Assembly: GCA_945910005.1 (NCBI GenBank)
Contig: OX246746.1
Span: 13,621,726-13,685,725, forward strand
Direction of reading: 5' to 3'
Source of the DNA: Isoperla grammatica
Lineage: Eukaryota; Arthropoda; Insecta; Plecoptera; Perlodidae
Length of the DNA: 64,000 nucleotides
The translations under genes and the position numbers were made by a program. Shown piece by piece: positions 13,801 through 23,600 of the stretch (within the stretch, counting starts at the first letter, position 1; every line of letters begins with the position of its first letter). The notes under the pieces were generated by a model. That model saw only the letters and a program-made list of their open reading frames with translations, had not been told where the DNA came from and did not search any database.

Positions 13801-16140
13801 GACTTAGCTAAAATCAGGAAATATGTCCAAACACATGACAATGTCATGACGAGATAAGTGACAGGTTCGTGACGATGAAAACTAGATAGACCTATCAAGA
13901 TGTATTTGTTTGTTTACACTAGAAGACTCACAGCTTACACCGATGTATGTTTATTTGCGTGCTGCGTAAATGCTAAACGTTGATATAGCCCTAGTCTACA
14001 AACTTTCTGTCGTTCGCGATTTTTAAATAATGTTTCGAGTACGAAACCACCTGTGTAGGGCCTGATACATACATGTTTTGATCTAGAACTACGCCTATTG
14101 AGACTTGAACACTTCAAGGCCTAGGGCTACATAAGCTTATGATGACATGAACACAATAGCCTAGCTGCTGCATAATAGGCCCTATTATTTATAGGGCTAG
14201 TTATTCAGCGAGAGCAATATGTAAAACGAAGTAAACTTACATTAAAGAAGCTCCTCTTGTTTTCCTATTTAATGTGCACAGAAATCCACCACTGAACCGA
14301 CCAAAACACAATAATAATTACGTTCACAAAACAAAATACGAGCAAGTAGTATCTACTATGCCTACCGAAGTAAACTCACTCACTGACGTCGAGTCGTAGA
14401 ACTACGGAAGACAAGGACAGTATGATGTGGTATGATGCACTCATTCATGCATTGTTGGGTACAAGCGAAACACGACAGCCGTGCCATCTAGTAGACAACG
14501 TTAGAACTATTTGAACTCGGATCGAGCGGATCTTTCAAACCACGATGGTAAAAATCACTGAATATTTTAGTTTGGCGACAAATAGAATGTAAACACATAA
14601 TACACATTCTCAATAAAGACAACGCAATCTTAATAGTTGTGCCAGTACATTCACCATATTGTAAATTGTTATAATCTAGGATAGTAACATGTCGTATCGT
14701 ATCACCGAAGTAGTTATGTCGTAACCACAAATTATAACCTCAAATTGATGGTAACACTAACAGGAAAGGTATCTACCTAGGCCTACTATAAAATTAACTT
14801 CGAACTTGATGCAATAATAATTGTAAACTTAAGAATTGTTGACAAAAAACGATCCTGTGACGGTGTGACCCCCTTGCCCCCCTGTCCCCCTGCGGACGCC
14901 CATGGACAGTTCTATATTCTGTATTCTATCCTGGTTTCGTGGCAGTTTATCAACGATAACTTTTTAATTAACGAATTATGTGAGTTAGTCATGTAAGAAG
15001 ATCATTAAGGGAGGGGCTAGAATAAGGGACATCATCTTTTTTATCGTTTTCTAAGGGACATAATGAATTAATAATAATGGGATGTGATTTTACTTTATCT
15101 CTTAATGTTGTACTGAGTAGAGTATTGTAATTACACTTAACTTGTGAAATGAGAGAATACTTTTACAAAGCGTAAACAGAAAAATCAACTGGCTCATTTT
15201 AAAAATAATATATTCCTCGACTTGTATTTGGAATGGAACAATAGAATGTGACAGTTTACAATGCGCGTGTTAATGAAGTTTTGCATACGCTGGCTGTTAA
15301 ATGAGAGGTGACAATCTAGATAATTAGGGGATCTAATTATTAACGAGGGTATAAAATCGTAATTACAGTCTAGCGAGAAATTTTCCATATTAGCGCGACA
15401 AACAATATTAATTTTTACCACCATTAAATCGTGTATTCGCATGCATGATATTGGGCAGCATCGGGGGACTCGCACATTATCTGTGGGTTTGTACTTTATT
15501 ACTTTCATTTAATGTGACAATATCAGGTGTCATTTGGGTTGAAACTGTTCACCAGCAATACACGCTGTTGATATACTTCTAATCATTTTAACGGGGAAAT
15601 TTAAAATGTCGTTGACTATAAACACAATTTTATATTTACCCGGAGGTATTACGCTCTTTTCTATTTTGTCTTTTCACGTGTGTTTGTGGCTTTTGTTTCA
15701 TTAGCTTATTGTCGTAATTGATTTGCAATGCATGATAATATCAATAAATTGATAAACTAATACTACCACCACCACCAGCACCACCACGACTACTACTGCT
15801 ACCATTGACTTTTGAGTTTATTAGTGTCTTCTACTACCCAATAATACCACTGCCACTACTACTATTGTATTGTATTTTTATTAAATGGCTCAAAGGCAAT
15901 TTTTCACATACAAATGACATGGTATCGGATCGGGTATATCTAGGATCTTGAACAAAATATCAACACATCGTCCACTACTATGTGTCCTCCCCCGTCCCAG
16001 GTATCCTGCCCAGTTTTTTTCTTTTTTTTTTCACTTTTAAAATATGGACACTCTTATGTAGGTTATACTTTGTTGGAGAAACACAAAATTTCGATTTTAT
16101 TGTCCAATTGTTTTCATTCCGAAAATCACGACGATGTTCG
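7830..16140. other. long AT-rich noncoding stretch
   Basis: I recognise no gene here. Details worth noting are an (AATA)n tail at 9763-9786 preceded by an A-rich tract (LINE/SINE 3' end-like), repeated palindromic ATCTTGCCAAGAT blocks at about 11714-11770, a G10 tract near 12209, and AAGTAAA/TAAG simple sequence at 12960-13030. All open frames are short and unconvincing. Confidence 0.5.
9650..9787 (+). repeat. retroposon-like 3' end with (AATA)n tail
   Basis: A short A/T-rich stretch containing an A9 run ends in CTGAATAAATAAATAAATAA-type repeats. AATA-type tails are common at the 3' ends of non-LTR retroposons. No upstream body is recognisable, so this may also be plain simple sequence. Confidence 0.35.
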
Positions 16141-16142
16141 TT

Positions 16143-16666
16143 AACAGGAGGGCTTTTCCTGAAAGAATTGTCACGGTGACATACATAACTTAATATCTAC
16201 GTAGTTATCACTTGCTATTCATAGTTCCCACGTGAAGTCACAGCGGCCATGATTGCGACACAATCGATGAGGACCAATCCTAGATCATTGGCTAATACTA
16301 TTCAAATTTAATAAATAAGCCTAATTTAGAATTTAAAAAGTAAACATAATTAATACAAAAACAAGATATTATCACACATACCAATTGTAAATCAAAAACA
16401 GTCTGGATTTTAAAGAAATAAGAATTTATTAGCTCTTCCACAACAGCCTTCAATTGTTTCTCCATGGCAACGTCAAAGTTTGATCACAAATGTGGCTGCC
16501 ACGCGCAAAGATGTGACGTACGTGCAACCTATGAATTGGCTGATTATTGTGGCAGACCGCGTGGAAAACACTCTTATCACCCAATAGCAAGTGATAACTG
16601 CGTAGACATCACTTAAAGTGAGTTATGTAACCGTGACAATTCTTTAAGGAAAGCCCCCCAGCTGTT
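16143..16666. mobile_element. TIR element (MITE-like), about 524 bp with about 80-bp inverted ends
   Basis: The left end (GGGCTTTTCCTGAAAGAATT... through TAGTTATCACTTGCTATT, about 16147-16225) is the imperfect reverse complement of 16580-16665. The right end contains AATAGCAAGTGATAACT... and AATTCTTTAAGGAAAGCCC. No transposase is encoded; this looks like a non-autonomous DNA transposon. The tip could be CAGG/CTGG-like, but I could not fix the target-site duplication. Confidence 0.75.
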
Positions 16667-16669
16667 GTT

Positions 16670-17157
16670 GGTAGTTTCATTGATTCTGCGTCTTCATGTT
16701 TGCAGTTTTTACGAAACACGCATGAACGGTCGGCGAGAAGTTTCCCCTTCAGTTCGGATCTCTTGGAAACCCTTGGTCAAAAGTTTCTCTACCATGCAGC
16801 AACAAGTCATCGGCACTCGGCACTGTCTTTCTCTGTCTTCACTTCAAGACGAGATGAAACTTAATGCTGCTTTGAACTTCCCGTCACTCATTGATGTTGC
16901 CGTTGTTTCTATGTAAATTACAAAAATTAATTAAAAAATTCTTTCCCCCTGAGACAATTGTTTGATGGAGTGTTGAGTGGGTGGGGGAGGGTGACACTTA
17001 GAACACCAGAACAACAAGAAATATTCTAAGAAGTTTGATTTTGCCAAGAGCGCAGTAATTTTTACGCGAGTCTGATAATTTTCGCACATTTTTCCTAGCG
17101 CAGTTATTTTTTGAAAGAAATTCCTCATTCATATTTACGTACATACTTTCCTCTGTA
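16670..17157. other. noncoding stretch, nothing recognised
   Basis: Contains one 83-codon open frame (16665-16916, plus) that begins inside the right TIR of the adjacent element and has no recognisable domain. I do not call it a gene. Confidence 0.45.
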
Positions 17158-17267
17158 AGAAGTAAAAAGTAAGAAGTAAGAAGTAAAAAGTAAGAAGTAA
17201 GAAGTAAGAAGTAAGAAGTAAGAAGTAAGAAGTAAGAAGTAAGAAGTAAGAGGTAAGAAGTAAGAAT
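17158..17267. repeat. (GAAGTAA)n heptamer array, left part
   Basis: Tandem GAAGTAA units with occasional AAAGTAA and GAGGTAA variants. The array resumes at 17459 after an inserted SINE-B copy, so both parts belong to one original array. Confidence 0.9.
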
Positions 17268-17456
17268 GATGATGATGATATTTGGGGTTTAACGTCTCAT
17301 ATTTTTGCAACGATGCTAATCGTGACGATGGGTGGGTGATTATGAAGATGAAATACGCCTCATGACGATCCTTGCCAAAGCCATGATTCGAATCTGGAAC
17401 GCAGAGACCGCGGTTTACTAGACCAACGCCTATTCGACCGCGGCCAACTGCGCTAG
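17268..17456 (-). mobile_element. SINE-B copy 2, inside the heptamer array
   Basis: A near full-length relative of the copies at 898-1076 and 62028-62213. The tRNA-like head is at the right (minus-strand start) with GTTGGCC and a box B-like ATTCGAATC. The (CAT)n tail is at the left, seen as GATGATGATG. It is flanked on both sides by GTAAGAAGTAAG sequence, implying insertion into the heptamer array. Confidence 0.8.
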
Positions 17457-17458
17457 CG

Positions 17459-17776
17459 TAAGTAAGAAGTAAGAAGTAAGAAGTAAGCAGTAAGAAGTAA
17501 GAAGTAAGAATTAAGAAGTAAGAAGTAAGAAGTAAGAAGTAAGAAGTAAGAAGTAAGAAGTAAGAAGTAAGAAGTAAGCAGTAAGAAGTAAGAAGTAAGA
17601 AGTAAGAAGTAAGAATTAAAAAGTAAGAGGTAAGAAGTAAGAGGCAAAAATGAAGAATTAAGAATTAAGAAGTCAGAAGTAAGAAGTAAGAAGTAAGAAG
17701 TAAGAAGTAAGAAGTAAGAAGTAAGAAGTAAGAAGTAAGAAGTAAGAAGTAAGAAGTATGAAGTAAGAAGTAAGAG
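17459..17776. repeat. (GAAGTAA)n heptamer array, right part
   Basis: About 45 tandem heptamers, mostly GAAGTAA, with variants GCAGTAA, GAATTAA and GAGGCAA. The complementary strand reads as open (LLLTSYF)n frames purely because of the 7-bp period; these are not genes. Confidence 0.9.
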
Positions 17777-17799
17777 TTTTTTGCTTGGTCTGTCGTCAA

Positions 17800-18072
17800 C
17801 GTGGCACGGTTAGTGTAGTCCATGTACACAGCCGTGAGGCTGCCGCATCCATGGCTCAGTGCAAATCACCCGTTCGATACCGGTCACGGGTAATCCATAC
17901 TGAATTCGTTCTACTAACATCGCTCAGACATTCCTTTCCTTCTATCAATCAAACATCCCAATAGCTACCTGAAGAGGAGCACAGCCATAGCACAGATAGC
18001 CATAGTGTACACTGTACACTCTATACAGCAGCGATACTTACAAACAAAGAAACAAATCTTATTATTTAAATT
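17800..18072 (+). mobile_element. tRNA-derived SINE (local family SINE-A), diverged copy
   Basis: It contains a box B-like CGTTCGATACC near 17872 and then the family body: GACATTCCTTTCC, a CAAACA.CCCAATA block and ACCTGAAGAGGAGCAC. The 3' end AT-rich CTTATTATTTAAATTG resembles the family's (TTA)n tail. Better copies are at 38866-39125 and 46645-46908. Confidence 0.65.
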
Positions 18073-18533
18073 GTTGTTATACATACTCGGTCAAAACCGG
18101 TGTTAAATGTTAATAATGTTCTATTATATCCCACCCTGCGCAACGCACGTGTATGTTAGTTAGCATATTATTCTCGGACGTTGGGTTTTACGAGTGACTC
18201 CGTTTTATGTCTGAATTTGATGGATATTAAACAAATCTGTCATCAAATGACTATCGTAGAATATATACCAATAAATCTCTGAAGCCTTCCTGCATGGGGT
18301 ATTAATCACACCATTTAGTTTATTGTTTACCTTCTCTTGCGTAAAGCAATCCTTACCCGCTGTTCCCGCCGAGGTAACAGCCTGCATGGTCGCTCTAGCC
18401 GTTTATGGATTCAGGGGATATTTGACAGAATCTGGCTGTATTTTGTCACAAATGAAACCATAGGTAACGCCTAACTGCTAGTCACATCCCCAGTCAGAGG
18501 ATCAGAGGAAATTGCATACAAAGTAGTAATCAA

Positions 18534-18586
18534 TAAAATAATAATAATAATAATAATAATAACAATAATAATAATAATAATAATAA
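18534..18586. repeat. (TAA)n microsatellite, left half of the LTR-element target
   Basis: Uninterrupted except for one AAC triplet. The 5' LTR begins directly at its right edge, and (ATA)n resumes directly after the 3' LTR, so the retrotransposon landed inside this microsatellite. The target-site duplication cannot be sized exactly; ATAA or ATAATAA fits both flanks. Confidence 0.95.
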
Positions 18587-18882
18587 TGTCGTGAGCTGGC
18601 TAGCACGACAAGTATAGTTTTTTCATATAATATAATATAATAATTTTACGCACAGATTATTGCTATAAAGCTATTTAGGACACGCAAGTTATATTTAAGT
18701 GCAAATATCCGCTTAGGCGTACGATTCATAGATTTACCGTATTATCCTACTTTCCCTCGATATACAGTCCGAGCGATGAGTCAACTACCCAATAGGAAGT
18801 TAACATTGACCTACGTCACAAACAAGAGAGTAGAATCATATCAACAGGCTATAGTTGATTTACGGATAATTAGAGACTTGGG

Positions 18883-18890
18883 TATATAAG
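18883..18890 (+). promoter_or_regulatory. LTR TATA box
   Basis: TATATAAG followed by the GC-richer GTGGGCGGATCC. It lies about 300 bp into the LTR and upstream of the AATAAA signal, as expected for the U3 promoter that drives the genomic RNA. The same motif is at 30047-30054 in the 3' LTR. Confidence 0.65.
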
Positions 18891-19252
18891 GTGGGCGGAT
18901 CCACACCCACGGGGTCAGAAGTGTGATCGATTGGCTAGTACCTAGCCTGATGCCCGGTCGTCGTCAGCTCCTGGTTTATTTCTACTTAAATTCTCCCTTC
19001 TTGGCAAGTCACTAGGCCGCACTAGGCCGTGGTAAACCATAGTTGGGCCGAGTTACAGTAGGATAAACCTTGAGTAATAGCTGGGAATCAGGCTCTAGCA
19101 TGACTTCTTATTAATTGAGTGTACTTACCGTGTTTTTTTGCCTCAAGATATCTGTATACTGGTGAGTCCATATTATTTTATTTACATTGTATTTCTCAAT
19201 TTGCCTATTTTCCGATTTGTCAATTTGTCTGGTTGTCGATATGTCTATTGTT

Positions 19253-19258
19253 AATAAA
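19253..19258 (+). terminator. LTR polyadenylation signal AATAAA
   Basis: AATAAA within GTTAATAAATGG, followed by GT/T-rich sequence (GTTGTATAATTGTGTGTATTTGTGG, about 100 bp on). In the 3' LTR the copy at 30417-30422 would direct 3' end formation of the element RNA. Confidence 0.5.
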
Positions 19259-19447
19259 TGGTCAAGGTTTACCGCAGTCGTATTTCGAAGTTACAATGTA
19301 ACTTAAGAACCCAGTCACGCCTCAGTTTCAAGATATTCCTCAAATGTTGTATAATTGTGTGTATTTGTGGTCTCACTCCCACAGTCATATGAGTGAGTGG
19401 TGGCAGCATTAACGTTACTTATTTAATCTAGGACCGCTCCACGTCAC

Positions 19448-19466
19448 TGGTAGCTAGCGGTGGGAT
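19448..19466 (+). promoter_or_regulatory. primer-binding site, tRNA-Leu-like
   Basis: TGGTAGCTAGCGGTGGGAT begins one base after the 5' LTR. Its complement ends in CCA and contains ATCCCACCGCT, which matches the T-arm/acceptor 3' part of metazoan tRNA-Leu (ATCCCACCGCTGCCA-CCA). The last few positions differ and there is one extra nucleotide, so Leu is the best guess, not a perfect match. Confidence 0.7.
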
Positions 19467-19578
19467 AAATTTTTTTTTTTTTAATAATTTGTACACTGAG
19501 GCAGGCTTTGACCATTTTTGCTTTATTTTACTTTTACGCTATATTTACAATTCACATTTGTTTCCCCACCCCTCCGCC

Positions 19579-20646
19579 ATGGCCCACACAGACCCCGAAG
19601 GCACCCCTCCTCTTGTACTCCCCGCACCTGTGGAAGATAAAACACCCATTAGTAACTTGCAACATCTCCAGTTAGTGCCGGAATTTTCTGGTTCCAAAAG
19701 TAGCGTTCATGTACAGTCCTTCTTTCACCGAATTGATGAGCTTGGGCTTATGGGCAACTGGACGCCCATCCAAAAAGCGGTCATTGCAAGGCTTAAACTC
19801 CAGGGTGATGCCCGCGAGTTCGTGCTCAATAGCAGCGACCTTATTAACGCCTCCTATGATATTCTAAAAACTCGCCTCCTTGATTGGTTCCACGTGTCTG
19901 AATCCCATACCCAACTTGTACAAAACTTCTCGCAGTGCGTTCTTAGGCCAGGCGAATCTGTGCGGCAATTCGCAACACGGCTTGTTATCGCTGGAAATAA
20001 AACTTTAATTCCCGCAGACAACGAAGCAGAGCAAAGGCTTCGTAAACGTATCTTAAATGAGAATATGTTAACACAATTCGTGAAAGGCCTGTCTGGGAAC
20101 GTTAAGCGCTTTGTATTAAGTAGTACCCCTCGCACTTACGAAGAGGCGCTGACGGTCGCGTTAAGGGAGGAAGCAGTTGAGGCTGCAATGGGGTCAAGCG
20201 CAACGGTCCAGGTAGTCAATCAGACCTCCTCGTCCACCCCATGCCCACCCCCTCCGCACCATCAGCCGTCCTCTACAACCTGTGGCACCCCCCCTGTGGT
20301 CTCTACCCACCCTCAACCCACCCGACTTCCCCGTGTTCTTACTTGTTTCCGCTGCGGTGGAAGGGGCCACTACGCCTCCTCCTGTGGCAGCCCCCCAGGA
20401 CAGTCCCCAGCTGATCCTCTACCCTCTCCCCCCACTGGCCCTGAACCATCTCGCGCCCCCCACCGCCCAACGTGTACCTATTGCCTACGGGTTGGCCATC
20501 TTCAGCGCGACTGCTGGCAGCTGGACCCGTCCCGGTACCGACCCAGGCCTACTCACCCTACTCCACCCATCAGCACCCAAAACCCTCCCCCCCAGCCTAC
20601 TCCAACTTCTCAGGCGCAACGACGCAACCAGCCTTCTTTAAACTAA
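19579..20646 (+). CDS. gag: Gag polyprotein (355 aa)
   Basis: Structural polyprotein of the retrotransposon; it assembles the virus-like particle and packages the RNA. I chose ATG 19579 because it lies in a strong Kozak context (CCGCCATGG); the frame is open upstream to about 19489 but without an ATG. The N-terminal 200 residues have the Ty3/Gypsy capsid look, with hydrophobic/aromatic positions such as FSG...VQSFFHRIDELG, W.P..K..VIARLKLQGDAREFV and QFVKGL. A proline-rich linker follows. The nucleocapsid carries two CCHC zinc knuckles, CFRCGGRGHYASSC from residue 256 and CTYCLRVGHLQRDC from residue 299. The C-terminus is Pro/Gln-rich. The stop TAA (20644-20646) directly follows the slippery heptamer TTTAAAC, so most ribosomes should stop here and a minority should enter pol. 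Confidence 0.95.
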   Translation: MAHTDPEGTPPLVLPAPVEDKTPISNLQHLQLVPEFSGSKSSVHVQSFFHRIDELGLMGNWTPIQKAVIARLKLQGDAREFVLNSSDLINASYDILKTRLLDWFHVSESHTQLVQNFSQCVLRPGESVRQFATRLVIAGNKTLIPADNEAEQRLRKRILNENMLTQFVKGLSGNVKRFVLSSTPRTYEEALTVALREEAVEAAMGSSATVQVVNQTSSSTPCPPPPHHQPSSTTCGTPPVVSTHPQPTRLPRVLTCFRCGGRGHYASSCGSPPGQSPADPLPSPPTGPEPSRAPHRPTCTYCLRVGHLQRDCWQLDPSRYRPRPTHPTPPISTQNPPPQPTPTSQAQRRNQPSLN

Positions 20647-20680
20647 CGACACCACTTGTGCAGGTCCCGTCGCAAGTGGT
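20637..20680 (+). promoter_or_regulatory. programmed -1 ribosomal frameshift site with stem-loop
   Basis: The heptamer TTTAAAC at 20637-20643 is in the correct phase for the Gag frame (T TTA AAC) and is followed by the Gag stop at 20644. After a 7-nt spacer, ACCACTTGTG (20651-20660) pairs with CGCAAGTGGT (20671-20680), giving a 10-bp stem with one G-U pair and a 10-nt loop. The loop start CAGGT (20661-20665) can also pair with ACCTG at 20698-20702, which would make an H-type pseudoknot. After a -1 slip the next codon is CTA at 20643, exactly in the pol frame. Heptamer, spacer and structure all fit the known -1 frameshift model. Confidence 0.9.
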
Positions 20681-23600
20681 TAAGATTAAACGAATCCACC
20701 TGCCTCCGGCTATAAACTCAATCCACACGGGCGTGGAAAAAACTTTAGTTCAAGTAAACATTGTTACTCCTCGGCATGAGGCGGTGGCAGTAATGTTGGT
20801 GGATACTGGCGCTGACGTCTCACTATTGAGTGATTCTCTTGCTGACAGCTGCGGAATCCCGGTTCATTGTAACACACGATATATCTCGAGTGTCACTGGG
20901 CACCCCTTACCGATCACGGGTGAGGCCCATGTGGATTTACGTCTTGGTAATCGTTGTTACAGCTATCCCAATTTCGTAGTGTTTAATCAAGATATGGGTC
21001 TCCAGTATGACGGCATTATTGGCAACGATTTTTTGCAATTTTTTAAATTTGATTTGATTTATAGTCGGAATCAGTTAATTGAAGGGACAAACGTAATTGA
21101 TTTTTATGATTCTTCACGGGGGCCTACTTTGCGTACGGATGTACGGCTCTTAAACAGGGGTCACATAGTAACTAGGCCTACCAAGTCAGGTGACGAGTTA
21201 CCATTAGGCATTGCGCCCCCCAATAACGAGCTTATAGCCCTCCGTGCGGAAATTGCACGCCTCACTGTCCTTAATACCAATATTGCACAGGACAGAGACA
21301 ATATTGCACAGGACAGAGACAATATTACACAGGACAGAGACAATATTGCACATGATAGGGATAATCTAGCGCGTGATAATAAATCACTCGCACATGACAG
21401 AGACAATATTGCACATGATAGGGATAATCTGGCGCGTGATAATAAATCACTCGCACATGACAGAGACAATATTGCACGTGACGCTGCCTCCATGTCCACC
21501 TATTTCCACAGTTTACTCCAATCAAAAGACAAACTCATTCAGGTGACTACTGCTGACTGTTTGACGTTGCAAACGAATATACACGATCTACGTAATAGTA
21601 ATGACCACCAAAAAAAGACGATAATTGACTTGACCACGAGTATACAAAAGGTCACACTAGACAATTCCAACTTGCAGGGTAAGTTGGAACACGTCTATAC
21701 GACCAATAACGCTCTACAAATATCGTATGAATCATTGCTTGATCATGTGCATACTTTGACTACCGACACGACTCAACATTCCACATCTGTAGGAACACAA
21801 CCTGTGCCTGTCATGTTGTCTAAACCAGTGTCAGTGATTCCTAAAAAAGTAGAGTGTCCCCAGAAACCAGTTGAGGTGCCCTTTATGACTAATTCGCAAT
21901 CACGGTTAGGCAGTCGTGTAAATACACTAGTTCACACGGACATTTCTACGGGTGCCAATAACACGCTACAGAATAAAACTTCAGCTTCTGTGGCGCGTAC
22001 AAACGAGATCTGTGTTAAGAATGATGCTCATGATTCGATACCGCGGTCGAACGCGAGACTCGTGGATGACAAGACAACGGTCAAAACTAGCGCTGTTCAT
22101 CAGTTACGCCGTTGTCGTGAAGTTGTACATAAGGATAAAAAGGTTTTATTGTTGGCGCCTGAAAACGTATTGAAAGCCGATGAAGTCCCGGTAATACGTG
22201 ATATTGATAACGTTGCAAGGATAAAAAATGATAATTGTGTGACCACAAACAGGCCTACCTACGCTGCAATAGCCAGTAGGGGTACTACGGTTGCAGATAA
22301 ACAAACGAGTGATGTTGGTGGACAACGTGTTTTAGAAGGTGCAAATGTTATAAATGGTAAAGAGATCAAGTTTGGATTAAAAAACGATTTCAGGAATTGT
22401 TCTGCAGTTAAAAATGTACATATTGATATGCAGAAACTTCAGGAAAGTATGGCGACTGACTTCCAGCGTTGGCAAGCGGACAACGACAGATTGGTCGACC
22501 TTAACAATGACATGAAGCATTTTTTGGATAGCAAACTTTGTGTCACGAACCCCGGACCTCAAGCTTCCTCTGGACGGCGGCCTGCGTCGCCGAATTTGAC
22601 ACAGGTCAATGCACTAATTGATGCCCAGAATGGTAAGAAGAATGCACTTCTCGAGCGCAAAGCGGCAGGGCGTGGATCGAAGAGTTGTTCGCAATCACAT
22701 ACTTCTACTATAAATATGACCACCGTTAATAACGGCCGGCCAACGACCCACATTCCACAAGATAGAAATACCCCGCAATTAGCTGAAACTGAACGGTGCG
22801 TTACGCATGGCCTCGATAATCCAGTGGTGTCACCTGTGAATATGAATGTGAATATGAATGTAAATATGAGGACTAAAGATGATAATGTTGATCATTCCAA
22901 CGCTCCTGAAAACACACTTGACAATCTACGCACAATTGAGAAACTATGCAGTGTGGAACATTTGTCGGGCGACGTCCAGTCGCAAACCCGGGATATATTA
23001 TGTGAATATGCCGATGTGTTCTTTAAAAAGGGAGACACAATGGGATTGGCTACAGGTGTAGAGCATAGATTGTATACTGGCAATGCTGCACCCATTCGTT
23101 TGAAACCATATCGTACACCACATGCCCTCAGGCCCATATTGGATGAAAAAATTCAAGAATTATTGGACAAAGGCGTACTCATTCCTTCATTTTCAGATTG
23201 GAGTTCTCCATGTATGCTCGTTAAGAAAAAACTCGACAACGAATCTGACCCTCAAGAATACCGCCTTGTATGTTCGTACGAAAAATTGAATGATCTTTGT
23301 AGGGCTGATAATTACCCTATGCCTAGTGTTGTAGATGCTCTTGATAAATTGTCTAATGCTAAGTTTTTCACTGTTCTCGATGTTAAAGATGCGTATTACA
23401 ATGTTCCTATAGCTGCCGAAGATCAGTGTAAAACAGCGATAGTTACAACGAACGGACTATACCAATTCACGCGTCTCGCGCAAGGTTTGAAAAGTGCCCC
23501 CGCCACTTGGCAGAGATATTTAGATTCCGTGTTTGCAGATTATAAAATGAAGTTTTTATTAATATACCTCGATGATCTTGTAATCTATTCAGAGACGATT

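Larger units (their letters stand above)
18587..19446 (+). repeat. 5' LTR (860 bp)
   Basis: It begins TGTCGTG and ends CACGTCA, the canonical TG...CA, with imperfect terminal inverted repeats TGTCGTG/TGACGTG. A perfect 7-bp hairpin (TGTCGTG...CACGACA, 18587-18610) sits at the very start. TATATAAG at 18883-18890 is the likely TATA box, and AATAAA at 19253-19258 the likely polyadenylation signal, giving a U3-R-U5 order. The sequence repeats at 29746-30610. Confidence 0.97.

Noticed and set aside
16665..16916. 83-codon open frame as a gene
   Set aside because: It starts within a TIR and shows no domain, signal peptide or conserved composition.
19119..19301. 60-codon hydrophobic frame inside each LTR
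   Set aside because: It sits in the LTR, is duplicated only because the LTRs are, and has no recognisable function.
20472..20642. A separate start codon for pol inside gag
   Set aside because: There is no ATG at the opening of the frame, and the TTTAAAC site gives a better explanation.
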